A stretch of DNA of 64,000 bases from Apostichopus japonicus (GCF_037975245.1 NC_092564.1:21865984-21929983); one strand, 5' to 3'. Counted from the stretch's first letter, positions 14,147 to 30,196 are shown. Numbers and translations: made by a program. The notes: a model not told the origin generated them from the letters alone.

Positions 14147-17100
14147 ATGTTCGACACCGATCAATCAAATGTGCGACACCCATCAATCGAATATTCGACA
14201 CCAATCAATCGAATGTTCAACACCGATCAATCAAATGTGCAGTACCGATCAATCGAATGTGCGACACCCATCAATCGAATGTTCGGCACCCATCAATCGA
14301 ATGTTCGACGCCCATCAATCGAATGTTCGAAACCGATCAATCGAATGATAACCATCAATCGAATGTTCGACATAGATCATTCGAATGTTCGGCACCAATC
14401 AATCAAATGTTCGACACCTGATCATTCGAATGTTCGGCACCCATCAATCGAATGTTCGGCACCGATTAATCGAATGTGCGACACCGACCAAACGAATGCG
14501 CAATACCGATCAATCGAATGTTCGACTCCGATCAATCGAATGTTCGACACCGATCAATCGAATGTGCGACACCGATCAATCGAATGACACCCATCAATCG
14601 AATGTTCGACACAGATCATTCGAATGTTCGGCACCAATCAATCGAATGTGTCACACCGATCAATCGGATGTGCGACACCAATCAATCGAATGTTCGGCAC
14701 CCATCAATCGAATGTTCGACACCCATCAATCGAATCTGCGACACCCATCAATCGAATGTTCGGCACCGATTAATCGAATGTGCGACACCGATCATTCGAA
14801 TGTTCGGCTCCCATCGATCGAATGTTCGACACCGATCATTCAAATGTTCGGCACCGATCAATGGAATGTGCAACACCCAACAATCGAATGTGAGAAACCC
14901 ATCAATCGAATGTTCGACACCGATCAATCGAATGTGCGACACCCATCAATGGAATGTTCGACACCGATCATTCGAATGTTCGGCACCCATCAATCGAATG
15001 TTCGACACCGATTAATCGAATGATCGTTACCCATCAATCGAATGTTCGACACCGATCAATCGAATGATACCCATCAATCGAATGTTCGACACAGATCATT
15101 CCAATGTTCGGCACCCATCGATCGAATGTTCGACACCGATCATTCAAATGTTCGGCACCCATCAATCGAATGTGCGACATCGATCAATCGAATGTGCGAC
15201 ACCGATCAATCGAATGTGCGACACCGATGAATCGAATGTGCGACACCGATCAATCGAATCTGCGACACCCATCAATCGAATGTTCGGCACCGATTAATCG
15301 AATATGCGACACCGACCAAACGAATGCGCAATACCGATCGATCGAATGTTCGACTCCGATCAATCGAATGTGCGACACCGATCAATCGGATGTGCGACAC
15401 CCATCAATCGAATGTTCGGCACCCATCAATCGAATGTTTGACACACATCAATCGAATGTTCGAAACCGATCAATCGAATGATACCCATCAATCGAATGTT
15501 CGACACAGATCAATCGTATGTTCGGCACCCATCAATCGAATGTGCGACATCGATAAATCGAATGTGCGACACCCATCAATCGAATGTGCGACACCGATCA
15601 TTCGAATGTTCGGCACCAATCAATCGAATGTGCGACACCGATCATTCGAATGTTCGGCACCCATCAATCGAATGTTCGGCACCGATAAATCGAATATGCG
15701 ACACCGACCAAACGAATGTGCAATATCGATCAATCGAATGTTCGACACCAATCAATCGAATGTGCGACACCGATCAATCGAATGTGCGACACCGACCAAA
15801 CGAATGTGCAGTACCGATCAATCGAATGTTCAACACCGATCAATCGAATGTGCACTACCGATCAATCGAATGTGCGACACCGATCAATCGAATGTTCGAC
15901 ACCAATCAATCGAATGTTCGACACCGATCAATCGAATGTGCAGTACCGATCAATCGAATGTGCGACACCCATCAATCGAATGTTCGGCACCCATCAATCG
16001 AATGTTCGTCACCCATCAATCGAATGTTCGGCACCAATCAATCGAATGTTCGACACCGATCATTCGAATGTTCGGTACCAATCAATCGAATGTGCGGCAC
16101 CGATCAATCGAATGATACCCATCAATGGAATGTTCGACACCGATCAATCGAATGTGCGACACCAATCAATCGAATGTTCGGCACCCATCAATCGAATGTT
16201 GGTCACCCATCAATCGAATGTTCGACACCGATCAATCGAATGATACCCATCAATCGAATGTCCGGTACCGATCAATCGAATGTTCGACACCGATCAATCG
16301 AATGACAAAGATCATTCGAATGTTCGGCACCCATCAATCGAATGTTCGGCACCGATTAATCGAATATGCGACACCGACCAAACGAATGTGCAATATCGAT
16401 CAATCGAATGTGCGACACCGATCAATCGAATGTGCGACACCGATCAATCGAATGTGCGACACCCATCAATCTAATGTGCGACACAGATCATTCGAATGTT
16501 CGGCACCAATCAATCGAATGTGCCACACCGATCAATCGGATGTGCGACACCTATCAATCGAATGTTCGACACCGATCATTCGAATGTTCGACACCGATCA
16601 TTCGAATGTTCGGCACCCATCAATCGAATGTGCGGCACCGATCAATCGAATGTGCGACACCCATCAATCGAATGTTCGACACCGATCATTCAAATGTTCG
16701 GCACCGATCAATGGAATGTGCAACACCCAACAATCGAATGTGAGAAACCCATCAATCGAATGTTCGACACCGATCAATGAATGTGCGACACCCATCAATC
16801 GAATGTTCGACACCGATCATTCGAATGTTCGGCACCCATCAATCGAATGTTCGACACCGATTAATCGAATGATCGTTACCCATCAATCGAATGTTCGACA
16901 CCGATCAATCGAATGATACCCATCAATCGAATGTTCGACACAGATCATTCCAATGTTCGGCACCCATCGATCGAATGTTCGACACCGATCATTCAAATGT
17001 TCGGCACCCATCAATCGAATGTTCGGCACCGATTAATCGAATGTGCGACACCGACCAAACGAATGCGCAATACCGATCAATCGAATGTTCGACTCCGATC

Positions 17101-18234
17101 AATCGAATGTTCGACACCGATCAATCGAATGTGCGACACCGATCAATCGAATGACACCCATCAATCGAATGTTCGACACAGATCATTCGAATGTTCGGCA
17201 CCAATCAATCGAATGTGTCACACCGATCAATCGGATGTGCGACACCCATCAATCGAATGTTCGACACCGATCATTCGAATATTCGACACCGATCATTCGA
17301 ATGTTCGGCACCCATCAATCGAATGTTCGGCACCGATTAATCGAATATGCGACACCGACCAAACGAATGTGCAATATCGATCAATCGAATGTGCGATACC
17401 GATCAATCGGATGTGCGACACCCATCAATCGAATGTTCGGCACCCATCAATCGAATGTTTGACACACATCAATCGAATGTTCGAAACCGATCAATCGAAT
17501 GATACCCATCAATCGAATGTTCGACACAGATCAATCGTATGTTCGGCACCCATCAATCGAATGTGCGACATCGATAAATCGAATGTGCGACACCCATCAA
17601 TCGAATGTGCGACACCGATCATTCGAATGTTCGGCACCAATCAATCGAATGTGCGACACCGATCATTCGAATGTTCGGCACCCATCAATCGAATGTTCGG
17701 CACCGATAAATCGAATATGCGACACCGACCAAACGAATGTGCAATATCGATCAATCGAATGTTCGACACCAATCAATCGAATGTGCGACACCGATCAATC
17801 GAATGTTCGACACCGACCAAACGAATGTGCAGTACCGATCAATCGAATGTTCAACACCGATCAATCGAATGTGCACTACCGATCAATCGAATGTGCGACA
17901 CCGATCAATCGAATGTTCGACACCAATCAATCGAATGTTCGACACCGATCAATCGAATGTGCAGTAAAGATCAATCGAATGTGCGACACCCATCAATCGA
18001 ATGTTCGGCACCCATCAATCGAATGTTCGACACCCATCAATCGAATGTTCGACACCGATCAATCGAATGATACCCATCAATGGAATGTTCGACACCGATC
18101 AATCGAATGTGCGACACCAATCAATCGAATGTTCGGCACCCATCAATCGAATGTTGGTCACCCATCAATCGAATGTTCGACACCGATCAATCGAATGATA
18201 CCCATCAATCGAATGTCCGGTACCGATCAATCGA
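14147..18234 (+). repeat. 4.09-kb higher-order unit, copy 2
   Basis: This unit matches copy 1 at 4,089 bp until about 16,778, where one base is missing (CAATGAATG for CAATCGAATG). It matches at 4,088 bp afterwards. Apart from that deletion and the base private to copy 1, I found no difference between the two copies. Sub-parts are 14,147-16,279 and 16,280-18,234. Confidence 0.9.
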
Positions 18235-21200
18235 ATGTTCGACACCGATCAATCAAATGTGCGACACCCATCAATCGAATATTCGACACCAATCAATCGA
18301 ATGTTCAACACCGATCAATCAAATGTGCAGTACCGATCAATCGAATGTGCGACACCCATCAATCGAATGTTCGGCACCCATCAATCGAATGTTCGACGCC
18401 CATCAATCGAATGTTCGAAACCGATCAATCGAATGATAACCATCAATCGAATGTTCGACATAGATCATTCGAACGTTCGGCACCAATCAATCAAATGTTC
18501 GACACCTGATCATTCGAATGTTCGGCACCCATCAATCGAATGTTCGGCACCGATTAATCGAATGTGCGACACCGACCAAACGAATGCGCAATACCGATCA
18601 ATCGAATGTTCGACTCCGATCAATCGAATGTTCGACACCGATCAATCGAATGTGCGACACCGATCAATCGAATGACACCATCAATCGAATGTTCGACACA
18701 GATCATTCGAATGTTCGGCACCAATCAATCGAATGTGTCACACCGATCAATCGGATGTGCGACACCAATCAATCGAATGTTCGGCACCCATCAATCGAAT
18801 GTTCGACACCCATCAATCGAATCTGCGACACCCATCAATCGAATGTTCGGCACCGATTAATCGAATGTGCGACACCGATCATTCGAATGTTCGGCTCCCA
18901 TCGATCGAATGTTCGACACCGATCATTCAAATGTTCGGCACCGATCAATGGAATGTGCAACACCCAACAATCGAATGTGAGAAACCCATCAATCGAATGT
19001 TCGACACCGATCAATCGAATGTGCGACACCCATCAATGGAATGTTCGACACCGATCATTCGAATGTTCGGCACCCATCAATCGAATGTTCGACACCGATT
19101 AATCGAATGATCGTTACCCATCAATCGAATGTTCGACACCGATCAATCGAATGATACCCATCAATCGAATGTTCGACACAGATCATTCCAATGTTCGGCA
19201 CCCATCGATCGAATGTTCGACACCGATCATTCAAATGTTCGGCACCCATCAATCGAATGTGCGACATCGATCAATCGAATGTGCGACACCGATCAATCGA
19301 ATGTGCGACACCGATGAATCGAATGTGCGACACCGATCAATCGAATCTGCGACACCCATCAATCGAATGTTCGGCACCGATTAATCGAATATGCGACACC
19401 GACCAAACGAATGCGCAATACCGATCGATCGAATGTTCGACTCCGATCAATCGAATGTGCGACACCGATCAATCGGATGTGCGACACCCATCAATCGAAT
19501 GTTCGGCACCCATCAATCGAATGTTTGACACACATCAATCGAATGTTCGAAACCGATCAATCGAATGATACCCATCAATCGAATGTTCGACACAGATCAA
19601 TCGTATGTTCGGCACCCATCAATCGAATGTGCGACATCGATAAATCGAATGTGCGACACCCATCAATCGAATGTGCGACACCGATCATTCGAATGTTCGG
19701 CACCAATCAATCGAATGTGCGACACCGATCATTCGAATGTTCGGCACCCATCAATCGAATGTTCGGCACCGATAAATCGAATATGCGACACCGACCAAAC
19801 GAATGTGCAATATCGATCAATCGAATGTTCGACACCAATCAATCGAATGTGCGACACCGATCAATCGAATGTGCGACACCGACCAAACGAATGTGCAGTA
19901 CCGATCAATCGAATGTTCAACACCGATCAATCGAATGTGCACTACCGATCAATCGAATGTGCGACACCGATCAATCGAATGTTCGACACCAATCAATCGA
20001 ATGTTCGACACCGATCAATCGAATGTGCAGTACCGATCAATCGAATGTGCGACACCCATCAATCGAATGTTCGGCACCCATCAATCGAATGTTCGTCACC
20101 CATCAATCGAATGTTCGGCACCAATCAATCGAATGTTCGACACCGATCATTCGAATGTTCGGTACCAATCAATCGAATGTGCGGCACCGATCAATCGAAT
20201 GATACCCATCAATGGAATGTTCGACACCGATCAATCGAATGTGCGACACCAATCAATCGAATGTTCGGCACCCATCAATCGAATGTTGGTCACCCATCAA
20301 TCGAATGTTCGACACCGATCAATCGAATGATACCCATCAATCGAATGTCCGGTACCGATCAATCGAATGTTCGACACCGATCAATCGAATGACAAAGATC
20401 ATTCGAATGTTCGGCACCCATCAATCGAATGTTCGGCACCGATTAATCGAATATGCGACACCGACCAAACGAATGTGCAATATCGATCAATCGAATGTGC
20501 GACACCGATCAATCGAATGTGCGACACCGATCAATCGAATGTGCGACACCCATCAATCTAATGTGCGACACAGATCATTCGAATGTTCGGCACCAATCAA
20601 TCGAATGTGCCACACCGATCAATCGGATGTGCGACACCTATCAATCGAATGTTCGACACCGATCATTCGAATGTTCGACACCGATCATTCGAATGTTCGG
20701 CACCCATCAATCGAATGTGCGGCACCGATCAATCGAATGTGCGACACCCATCAATCGAATGTTCGACACCGATCATTCAAATGTTCGGCACCGATCAATG
20801 GAATGTGCAACACCCAACAATCGATTGTGAGAAACCCATCAATCGAATGTTCGACACCGATCAATCGAATGTGCGACACCCATCAATCGAATGTTCGACA
20901 CCGATCATTCGAATGTTCGGCACCCATCAATCGAATGTTCGACACCGATTAATCGAATGATCGTTACCCATCAATCGAATGTTCGACACCGATCAATCGA
21001 ATGATACCCATCAATCGAATGTTCGACACAGATCATTCCAATGTTCGGCACCCATCGATCGAATGTTCGACACCGATCATTCAAATGTTCGGCACCCATC
21101 AATCGAATGTTCGGCACCGATTAATCGAATGTGCGACACCGACCAAACGAATGCGCAATACCGATCAATCGAATGTTCGACTCCGATCAATCGAATGTTC

Positions 21201-22322
21201 GACACCGATCAATCGAATGTGCGACACCGATCAATCGAATGACACCCATCAATCGAATGTTCGACACAGATCATTCGAATGTTCGGCACCAATCAATCGA
21301 ATGTGTCACACCGATCAATCGGATGTGCGACACCCATCAATCGAATGTTCGACACCGATCATTCGAATATTCGACACCGATCATTCGAATGTTCGGCACC
21401 CATCAATCGAATGTTCGGCACCGATTAATCGAATATGCGACACCGACCAAACGAATGTGCAATATCGATCAATCGAATGTGCGATACCGATCAATCGGAT
21501 GTGCGACACCCATCAATCGAATGTTCGGCACCCATCAATCGAATGTTTGACACACATCAATCGAATGTTCGAAACCGATCAATCGAATGATACCCATCAA
21601 TCGAATGTTCGACACAGATCAATCGTATGTTCGGCACCCATCAATCGAATGTGCGACATCGATAAATCGAATGTGCGACACCCATCAATCGAATGTGCGA
21701 CACCGATCATTCGAATGTTCGGCACCAATCAATCGAATGTGCGACACCGATCATTCGAATGTTCGGCACCCATCAATCGAATGTTCGGCACCGATAAATC
21801 GAATATGCGACACCGACCAAACGAATGTGCAATATCGATCAATCGAATGTTCGACACCAATCAATCGAATGTGCGACACCGATCAATCGAATGTTCGACA
21901 CCGACCAAACGAATGTGCAGTACCGATCAATCGAATGTTCAACACCGATCAATCGAATGTGCACTACCGATCAATCGAATGTGCGACACCGATCAATCGA
22001 ATGTTCGACACCAATCAATCGAATGTTCGACACCGATCAATCGAATGTGCAGTAAAGATCAATCGAATGTGCGACACCCATCAATCGAATGTTCGGCACC
22101 CATCAATCGAATGTTCGACACCCATCAATCGAATGTTCGACACCGATCAATCGAATGATACCCATCAATGGAATGTTCGACACCGATCAATCGAATGTGC
22201 GACACCAATCAATCGAATGTTCGGCACCCATCAATCGAATGTTGGTCACCCATCAATCGAATGTTCGACACCGATCAATCGAATGATACCCATCAATCGA
22301 ATGTCCGGTACCGATCAATCGA
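18235..22322 (+). repeat. 4.09-kb higher-order unit, copy 3
   Basis: This unit matches copy 2 at 4,088 and 4,087 bp. Visible private changes are GAACGTTCGG near 18,472, a one-base loss (GACACCATC) near 18,676 and GATTGTGAG near 20,825. After it, the array does not begin a fourth unit. It re-enters the second half-unit pattern, with GACACCGATC near 22,347 in place of GACAAAGATC. Confidence 0.9.
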
Positions 22323-22933
22323 ATGTTCGACACCGATCAATCGAATGACACCGATCATTCGAATGTTCGGCACCCATCAATCGAATGTTCGGCACCGATT
22401 AATCGAATATGCGACACCGACCAAACGAATGTGCAATATCGATCAATCGAATGTGCGACACCGATCAATCGAATGTGCGACACCGATCAATCGAATGTGC
22501 GACACCCATCAATCTAATGTGCGACACAGATCATTCGAATGTTCGGCACCAATCAATCGAATGTGCCACACCGATCAATCGGATGTGCGACACCTATCAA
22601 TCGAATGTTCGACACCGATCATTCGAATGTTCGACACCGATCATTCGAATGTTCGGCACCCATCAATCGAATGTGCGACATCGATAAATCGAATGTGCGA
22701 CACCCAACAATCGAATGTGCGAAACCCATCAATCGAATGTGCGACACCCATCAATCGAATGTTCGACACCCATCAATCGAATGTGCGGTACCGCTCCATC
22801 GTATGTACAGTACCGATCAATGGAATGTTCGACACCCATCAATCGAATGTTCGACACCGATCATTCGAATGTTCGGCACCATCAATCGAATGTGCGGCAC
22901 CGCTCCATCGTATGTACAGTACCGATCAATGGA
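22323..22933 (+). repeat. Join between 4.09-kb units and second block round
   Basis: The left part, to about 22,665, follows the second half-unit (20,367-20,710 at 1,956 bp). The right part follows the sequence later seen at 28,070-28,335 (5,402 bp away), with CCCAACAATC monomers and two CGCTCCATCG markers at 22,792 and 22,901. The two markers are 109 bp apart because one base is missing in GGCACCATC near 22,878. Confidence 0.75.
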
Positions 22934-24340
22934 ATGTGCGACACCCATCAATCGAATGTTCGACACCGATCATTCGAATGTTCGGCACCCATCAATCGAA
23001 TGTGCGGCACCGATCAATCGAATGTGCGACACCCATCAATCGAATGTTCGAATCCCATCAATCGAATGTTCGACACCGAACAATCGAATGTTCGACACCG
23101 ATCAATCGAATGTGCAGTACCGATCAATCGAATGTGCGACACCCATCAATCGAATGTTCGGCACCAATCAATCGAATGTTCGGCACCAATCAATCGAATG
23201 TGCGACACCGATCAATCGGATGTGCGACACCGATAAATCGAATGTTCGAATCCCATCAATCGAATGTTCGACACAGATCAATCGAATGTTCGACACCGAT
23301 TAATCGAATGTGCGACACCGATCAATCGGATGTTCGACACCCATCGAATGTTCGACACCGATCATTCGAATGTTCGGCAACTATCAATCGAATGTGAGGC
23401 ACCGATCATTCGAATGTTCGGCAACTATCATTCGAATGTTTGGCAACTATCAATCGAATGTGAGGTACCAATCAATCATATGTTCGACACCTATCATTCG
23501 AATGTTCGGCAACTATTGATCGAATGTGAGGCACCGATCAATCGAATGTTCGACACCGATCATTCGAATGTTCGGCACCCATCAATCGAATGTGCGGCAC
23601 CGCTCCATCGTATGTACAGTACCGATCAATGGAATGTGCGACACCCATCAATCGAATGTTCGACACCGATCATTCGAATGTTCGACACCCATCAATCGAA
23701 TGTACGGCACCGATCAATCGAATGTGCGACACCCATCAATCGAATGTTCGAATCCCATCAATCGAATGTTCGACACCGAACAATCGAATGTTCGACACCG
23801 ATCAATCGAATGTGCAGTACCGATCAATCGAATGTGCGACACCCATCAATCGAATGTTCGGCACCAATCAATCGAATGTTCGGCACCAATCAATCGAATG
23901 TGCGACACCGATCAATCGGATGTGCGACACCGATAAATCGAATGTTCGAATCCCATCAATCGAATGTTCGACACCGATCAATCGAATGTTCGACACCGAT
24001 TAATCGAATGTGCGACACCGATCAATCGGATGTTCGACACCCATCGAATGTTCGACACCGATCATTCGTATGTTCGGCAACTATTGATCGAATGTGAGGC
24101 ACCGATCAATCGAATGTTCGACACCGATCATTCGAATGTTCGGCAACTATCAATCGAATGTGAGGCACCAATCAATCAAATGTTCGACACCTATCATTCG
24201 AATGTTCGGCAACAATCAATCGAATGTGCGACACCGATCAATCGAATGTTCGACACCCATCAATCGAATGTTCGAATCCCATCAATCGAATGTGCGACAC
24301 CCATCAATCGAATGTTCGGCACCCATCAATCGAATGTGCG
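22934..24340 (+). repeat. Block A, second copy
   Basis: This block matches the first block A copy at 22,231 bp, then at 22,165 bp after a 66-base (three-monomer) loss near 24,075. The internal 700-bp spacing is kept, for example the CGCTCCATCG marker at 22,901 and 23,601. The CATCGAATG short monomer lies near 23,340 and 24,040. Confidence 0.85.
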
Positions 24341-26478
24341 ACACCCATAAATCGAATGTTCGACACCGATCAATCGAATGATACCCATCAATAGAATGTT
24401 CGACACCGATCAATCGAATGTGCGACACCAATCAATCGAATGTTCGGCACCCATCAATCGAATGTTCGTTACCCATCCATCGAATGTTCGACACCGATCA
24501 ATCGAATGATACCCATCAATCGAATGTTCGACACAGATCATTCCAATGTTCGGCACCCATCGATCGAATGTTCGACACCGATCATTCAAATGTTCGGAAC
24601 CCATCAATCGAATGTGCGACATCGATCAATCGAATGTGCGACACCGATCAATCGAATGTGCGACACCGATCAATCGAATGTGCGACACCCATCAATCGAA
24701 TGTGCGACACACATCAATCGAATGTTCGGCACCGTTTAATCGAATGTGCGACACAGATCAATCGAATGACACCCATCGATCAAATGTTCGACACCGATCA
24801 TTCAAATGTTCGGCACCGATCAATGGAATGTGCAACACCCAACAATCGAATGTGAGAAACCCATCAATCGAATGTTCGACACCGATCAATCGAATGTGCG
24901 ACACCCATCAATCGAATGTTCGACACCGATCATTAGAATGTTCGGCACCCATCAATCGAATGTTCGACACCGATCAATCGAATGATACCCATCAATCGAA
25001 TGTTCGACACCGATCAATCGAATGTGCGACACCCATCAATCGATTGTTCGACACCAACCAATCGAATGTTCGACACCGATCATCGAATGTTCAGCACCTA
25101 TCAATCGAATGTGCAGTACCGATCAATCGAATGTGCGACACCCATCAATCGAATGTTCGGCACCCATCAATCGAATGTTCGGCACCCATCAATCGAATGT
25201 TCGACACCCATCAATCGAATGTTCGACACCGATCAATCGAATGATACCCATCAATGGAATGTTCGACACCGATCAATCGAATGTGCGACACCAATCAATC
25301 GAATGTTCGGCACCCATCAATCGAATGTTCGTTACCCATCAATCGAATGTTCGACACCGATCAATCGAATGATATCCATCAATCGAATGTTCGACACAGA
25401 TCATTCCAATGTTCGGCACCCATCGATCGAATGTTCGACACCGATCATTCAAATGTTCGGCACCCATCAATCGAATGTGCGACATCGATAAATCGAATGT
25501 GCGACACCCATCAATCGAATGTGCGACACCGATCATTCGAATGTTCGGGACCAATCAATCGAATGTTCGACACCGATCATTCGAATGTTCGGCACCCATC
25601 AATCGAATGTTCGGCACCGATTAATCGAATATGCGACACCGACCAAACGAATGTGCAATATCGATCAATCGAATGTGCGACACCGATCAATCGAATCTGC
25701 GACACCCATCAATCGAATGTTCGGCACCGATTAATCGAATGTGCGACACCGATCATTCGAATGTTCGGCACCCATCGATCGAATGTTCGACACCGATCAT
25801 TCAAATGTTCGGCACCGATCAATGGAATGTGCAACACCCAACAATCGAATGTGAGAAACCCATCAATCGAATGTTCGACACCGATCAATCGAATGTGCGA
25901 CACCCATCAATCGAATGTTCGACACCGATCATTCGAATGTTCGGCTCCCATCAATCGAATGTTCGACACCGATTAATCGAATGATCGTTACCCATCAATC
26001 GAATGTTCGACACCGATCAATCGAATGATACCCATCAATCGAATGTTCGACACAGATCATTCCAATGTTCGGCACCCATCGATCGAATGTTCGACACCGA
26101 TCATTCAAATGTTCGGCACCCATCAATCGAATGTGCGACATCGATCAATCGAATGTGCGACACCGATCAATCGAATGTGCGACACCGATGAATCGAATGT
26201 GCGACACCGATCAATCGAATCTGCGACACCCATCAATCGAATGTTCGGCACCGATTAATCGAATATGCGACACCGACCAAACGAATGCGCAATACCGATC
26301 GATCGAATGTTCGACTCCGATCAATCGAATGTGCGACACCGATCAATCGGATGTGCGACACCCATCAATCGAATGTTCGGCACCCATCAATCGAATGTTT
26401 GACACACATCAATCGAATGTTCGAAACCGATCAATCGAATGATACCCATCAATCGAATGTTCGACACAGATCAATCGT
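24341..26478 (+). repeat. Blocks B and C, second copy
   Basis: This segment matches 2,176-4,379 at 22,165 to 22,100 bp and 41,909-44,134 at 17,568 and then 17,656 bp. The 88-base step near 25,105 is four monomers of the GAGGCACC and GATCGGCTCC type that are missing here but present near 42,680. The 18-base GAATGATATCC variant near 25,370 is shared with 43,026 but not with the first round. Confidence 0.84.
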
Positions 26479-29400
26479 ATGTTCGGCACCCATCAATCGA
26501 ATGTGCGACATCGATAAATCGAATGTGCGACACCCATCAATCGAATGTGCGACACCGATCATTCGAATGTTCGGCACCAATCAATCGAATGTGCGACACC
26601 GATCATTCGAATGTTCGGCACCCATCAATCGAATGTTCGGCACCGATAAATCGAATATGCGACACCGACCAAACGAATGTGCAATATCGATCAATCGAAT
26701 GTTCGACACCAATCAATCGAATGTGCGACACCGATCAATCGAATGTGCGACACCGACCAAACGAATGTGCAGTACCGATCAATCGAATGTTCCACACCGA
26801 TCATTAGAATGTTCGACACCGATCAATCGAATGTGCAGTACCGATCAATCGAATGTTCCAAACAGATCATACGAATGTTCGGCACCAATCAATCAAATGT
26901 TCGACACCAACCAATCGGATGTGCAACACCGATCAATCGAATCTGCGACACCCATCAATCGAATGTTCGGCACCGATTAATCGAATATGCGACATCGACC
27001 AAACGAATGCGCAATACCGATCGATCGAATGTTCGACTCCGATCAATCGAATGTGCGACACCGATCAATCGGATGTGCGACACCCATCAATCGAATGTTC
27101 GGCACCCATCAATCGAATGTTTGACACACATCAATCGAATGTTCGAAACCGATCAATCGAATGATACCCATCAATCGAATGTTCGACACAGATCAATCGT
27201 ATGTTCGGCATCCATCAATCGAATGTGCGACATCGATAAATCGAATGTGCGACACCCATCAATCGAATGTGCGACACCGATCATTCGAATGTTCGGCACC
27301 AATCAATCGAATGTGCGACACCGATCATTCGAATGTTCGGCACCCATCAATCGAATGTTCGGCAAGGATTAATCGAATATGCGACACCGACCAAACTAAG
27401 GTGCAATACCGATCAATCGAATGTGCACTACCGATCACTCGAATGTGCGACACCGATCAATCGAATGTTCGACACCAATCAATCGAATGTTCGACACCGA
27501 TCAATCGAATGTGCAGTACCGATCAATCGAATGTGCGACACCCATCAATCGAATGTTCGGCACCCATCAATCGAATGTTCGACACCCATCAATCGAATGT
27601 TCGACACCGATCAATCGAATGATACCCATCAATGGAATGTTCGACACCGATCAATCGAATGTGCGACACCGATCAATCGAATCTGAGACACCCATCAATC
27701 GAATGTTCGGCACCGATTAATCGAATGTGCGACACCGATCATTCGAATGTTCGGCACCCATCGATCGAATGTTCGACACCGATCATTCAAATGTTCGGCA
27801 CCGATCAATGGAATGTGCAACACCCAACAATCGAATGTGAGAAACCCATCAATCGAATGTTCGACACCGATCATTCGAATGTTCGGCACCCATCAATCGA
27901 ATGTTCGACACCGATTAATCGAATGATCGTTACCCATCAATCGAATGTTCGACACCGATCAATCGAATGATACCCATCAATCGAATTTTCGACACAGATC
28001 ATTCCAATGTTCGGCACCCATCGATCGAATGTTCGACACCGATCATTCAAATGTTCGGCACCCATCAATCGAATGTGCGACATCGATAAATCGAATGTGC
28101 GACACCCAACAATCGAATGTGCGAAACCCATCAATCGAATGTGCGACACCCATCAATCGAATGTTCGACACCCATCAATCGAATGTGCGGTACCGCTCCA
28201 TCGTATGTACAGTACCGATCAATGGAATGTTCGACACCCATCAATCGAATGTTCGACACCGATCATTCGAATGTTCGGCACCCATCAATCGAATGTGCGG
28301 CACCGCTCCATCGTATGTACAGTACCGATCAATGGAATGTGCGACACCCATCAATCGAATGTTCGACACCGATCATTCGAATGTTCGGCACCCATCAATC
28401 GAATGTGCGGCACCGATCAATCGAATGTGCGACACCCATCAATCGAATGTTCGAATCCCATCAATCGAATGTTCGACACCGATCAATCGAATGTTCGACA
28501 CCGATTAATCGAATGTGCGACACCCATCAATCGGATGTTCGACACAAATCGCATGTTCGACACCGATCATTCGAATGTTCGGCACCTATCAATCGAATGT
28601 GAGGCACCGATCATTCGAATGATCGGCACGAATCAGTCAAATGTTCGACACCTATCATTCGAATGTTCGGCACCAATCAATCGAATGTGCGACACCGATC
28701 AATCGAATGTGCGACACGCATCAATCGAATGTTCGAATCCCATCAATCGAATGTTCGACACCGAACAATCGAATGTTCGACACCGATCAATCGAATGTGC
28801 AGTACCGATCAATGGAATGTGCGACACCCATCAATCGAATGTTCGGCACCAATCAATCGAATGTTCGGCACCAATCAATCGAATGTGCGACACCGATCAA
28901 TCGGATGTGCGACACCGATCATTCGAATGTTCGTCACCCATCAATCGAATGTTCGACACCGATCAATCGAATGTTCGACACCGATTAATCTAATGTGCGA
29001 CACCGATCAATCGGATGTTCGACACCAATCGAATGTTCGACACCGATCATTCGAATGTTCGGCAACTATCAATCGAATGTGAGGCACCGATCATTCGAAT
29101 GTTCGGCAACTATCATTCGAATGTTCGGCAACTATCAATCGAATGTGAGGCACCAATCAATCAAATGTTCGACACCTATCATTCGAATGTTCGGCAACTA
29201 TCAATCGAATGTGAGGCACCGATCAATCGAATGTTCGACACCGATCATTCGAATGTTCGGCAACTATCAATCGAATGTGTGGCACCAATCAATCAAATGT
29301 TCGACACCTATCATTCGAATGTTCGGCACCAATCAATCGAATGTGCGACACCGATCAATCGAATGTGCGACACCCATCAATCGAATGTTCGAATCCCATC

Positions 29401-30196
29401 AATCGAATGTTCGACACCGATCAATCGAATGTTCGACACCGATCAATCGAATGTGCAGTACCGATCAATCGAATGTGCGACACCCATCAATCGAATGTTC
29501 GGCACCCATCAATCGAATGTTCGACACCCATAAATCGAATGTTCGACACCGATCAATCGAATGATACCCATCAATCGAATGTTCGAAACAGATCATAGGA
29601 ATGTTCGGCACCAATCAATCAAATGTTCGACACCGATCATTCGAATGTTCGGCACCCATCAATCGAATGTTCGGCACCGATTTATCGAATATGCGACACC
29701 GACCAAACGAATATGCAATACCGATCAATCGAATGTTCCAAACAGATCATACGAATGTTCGGCACCAATCAATCAAATGTTCGACACCGATCTTTCGAAT
29801 GTTCGGCACCCATCAATCGAATGTTCGGCACCGATTTATCGAATATGCGACACCGACCAAACGAATGTGCAATACCGATCAATCGAATGTTCCAAACAGA
29901 TGATACGAATGTTCGGCACCAATCAATCAAATGTTCGACACCAACCAATCGGATGTGCAACACCCATCAATCGAATGTTCGACACCGATCATTAGAATGT
30001 TCGACACCGATCAATCGAATGTGCAGTACCGATCAATCGAATGTGCGACACTCATCAATCGAATGTTCGACACCGATCAATCGAATGTGCGACACCCATC
30101 AATCGAATGTTCGACACCGATCAATCGAATGATACCCATCAATGGAATGTTCGACACCGATCAATCGAATGTGCGACACCAATCAATCGAATGTTC
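26479..30196 (+). repeat. Block D, second copy (absent in first round)
   Basis: About 3.7 kb lies between C and E here and again at 44,131-47,830, at 17,656 and then 17,634 bp. The 22-base step is one monomer lost near 44,750. Its second half (28,070-29,560) is itself A-like, with CGCTCCATCG markers near 28,196 and 28,312, a CAAATCGCATG short monomer near 28,548 and the CAACTATC run. Unusual monomers include CAAGGATTAATC near 27,364 and CCAAACTAAGG near 27,390, both also in the third-round copy. Confidence 0.82.

Noticed and set aside
22792-22920. CGCTCCATCGTATGTACAG monomer as a possible inserted element or regulatory site
   Set aside because: It keeps the 22-base register and the monomer framework and recurs with blocks (1,371; 9,766; 28,196; 36,476; 41,169; 45,829 and others). 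It is a divergent monomer, useful only as a marker.
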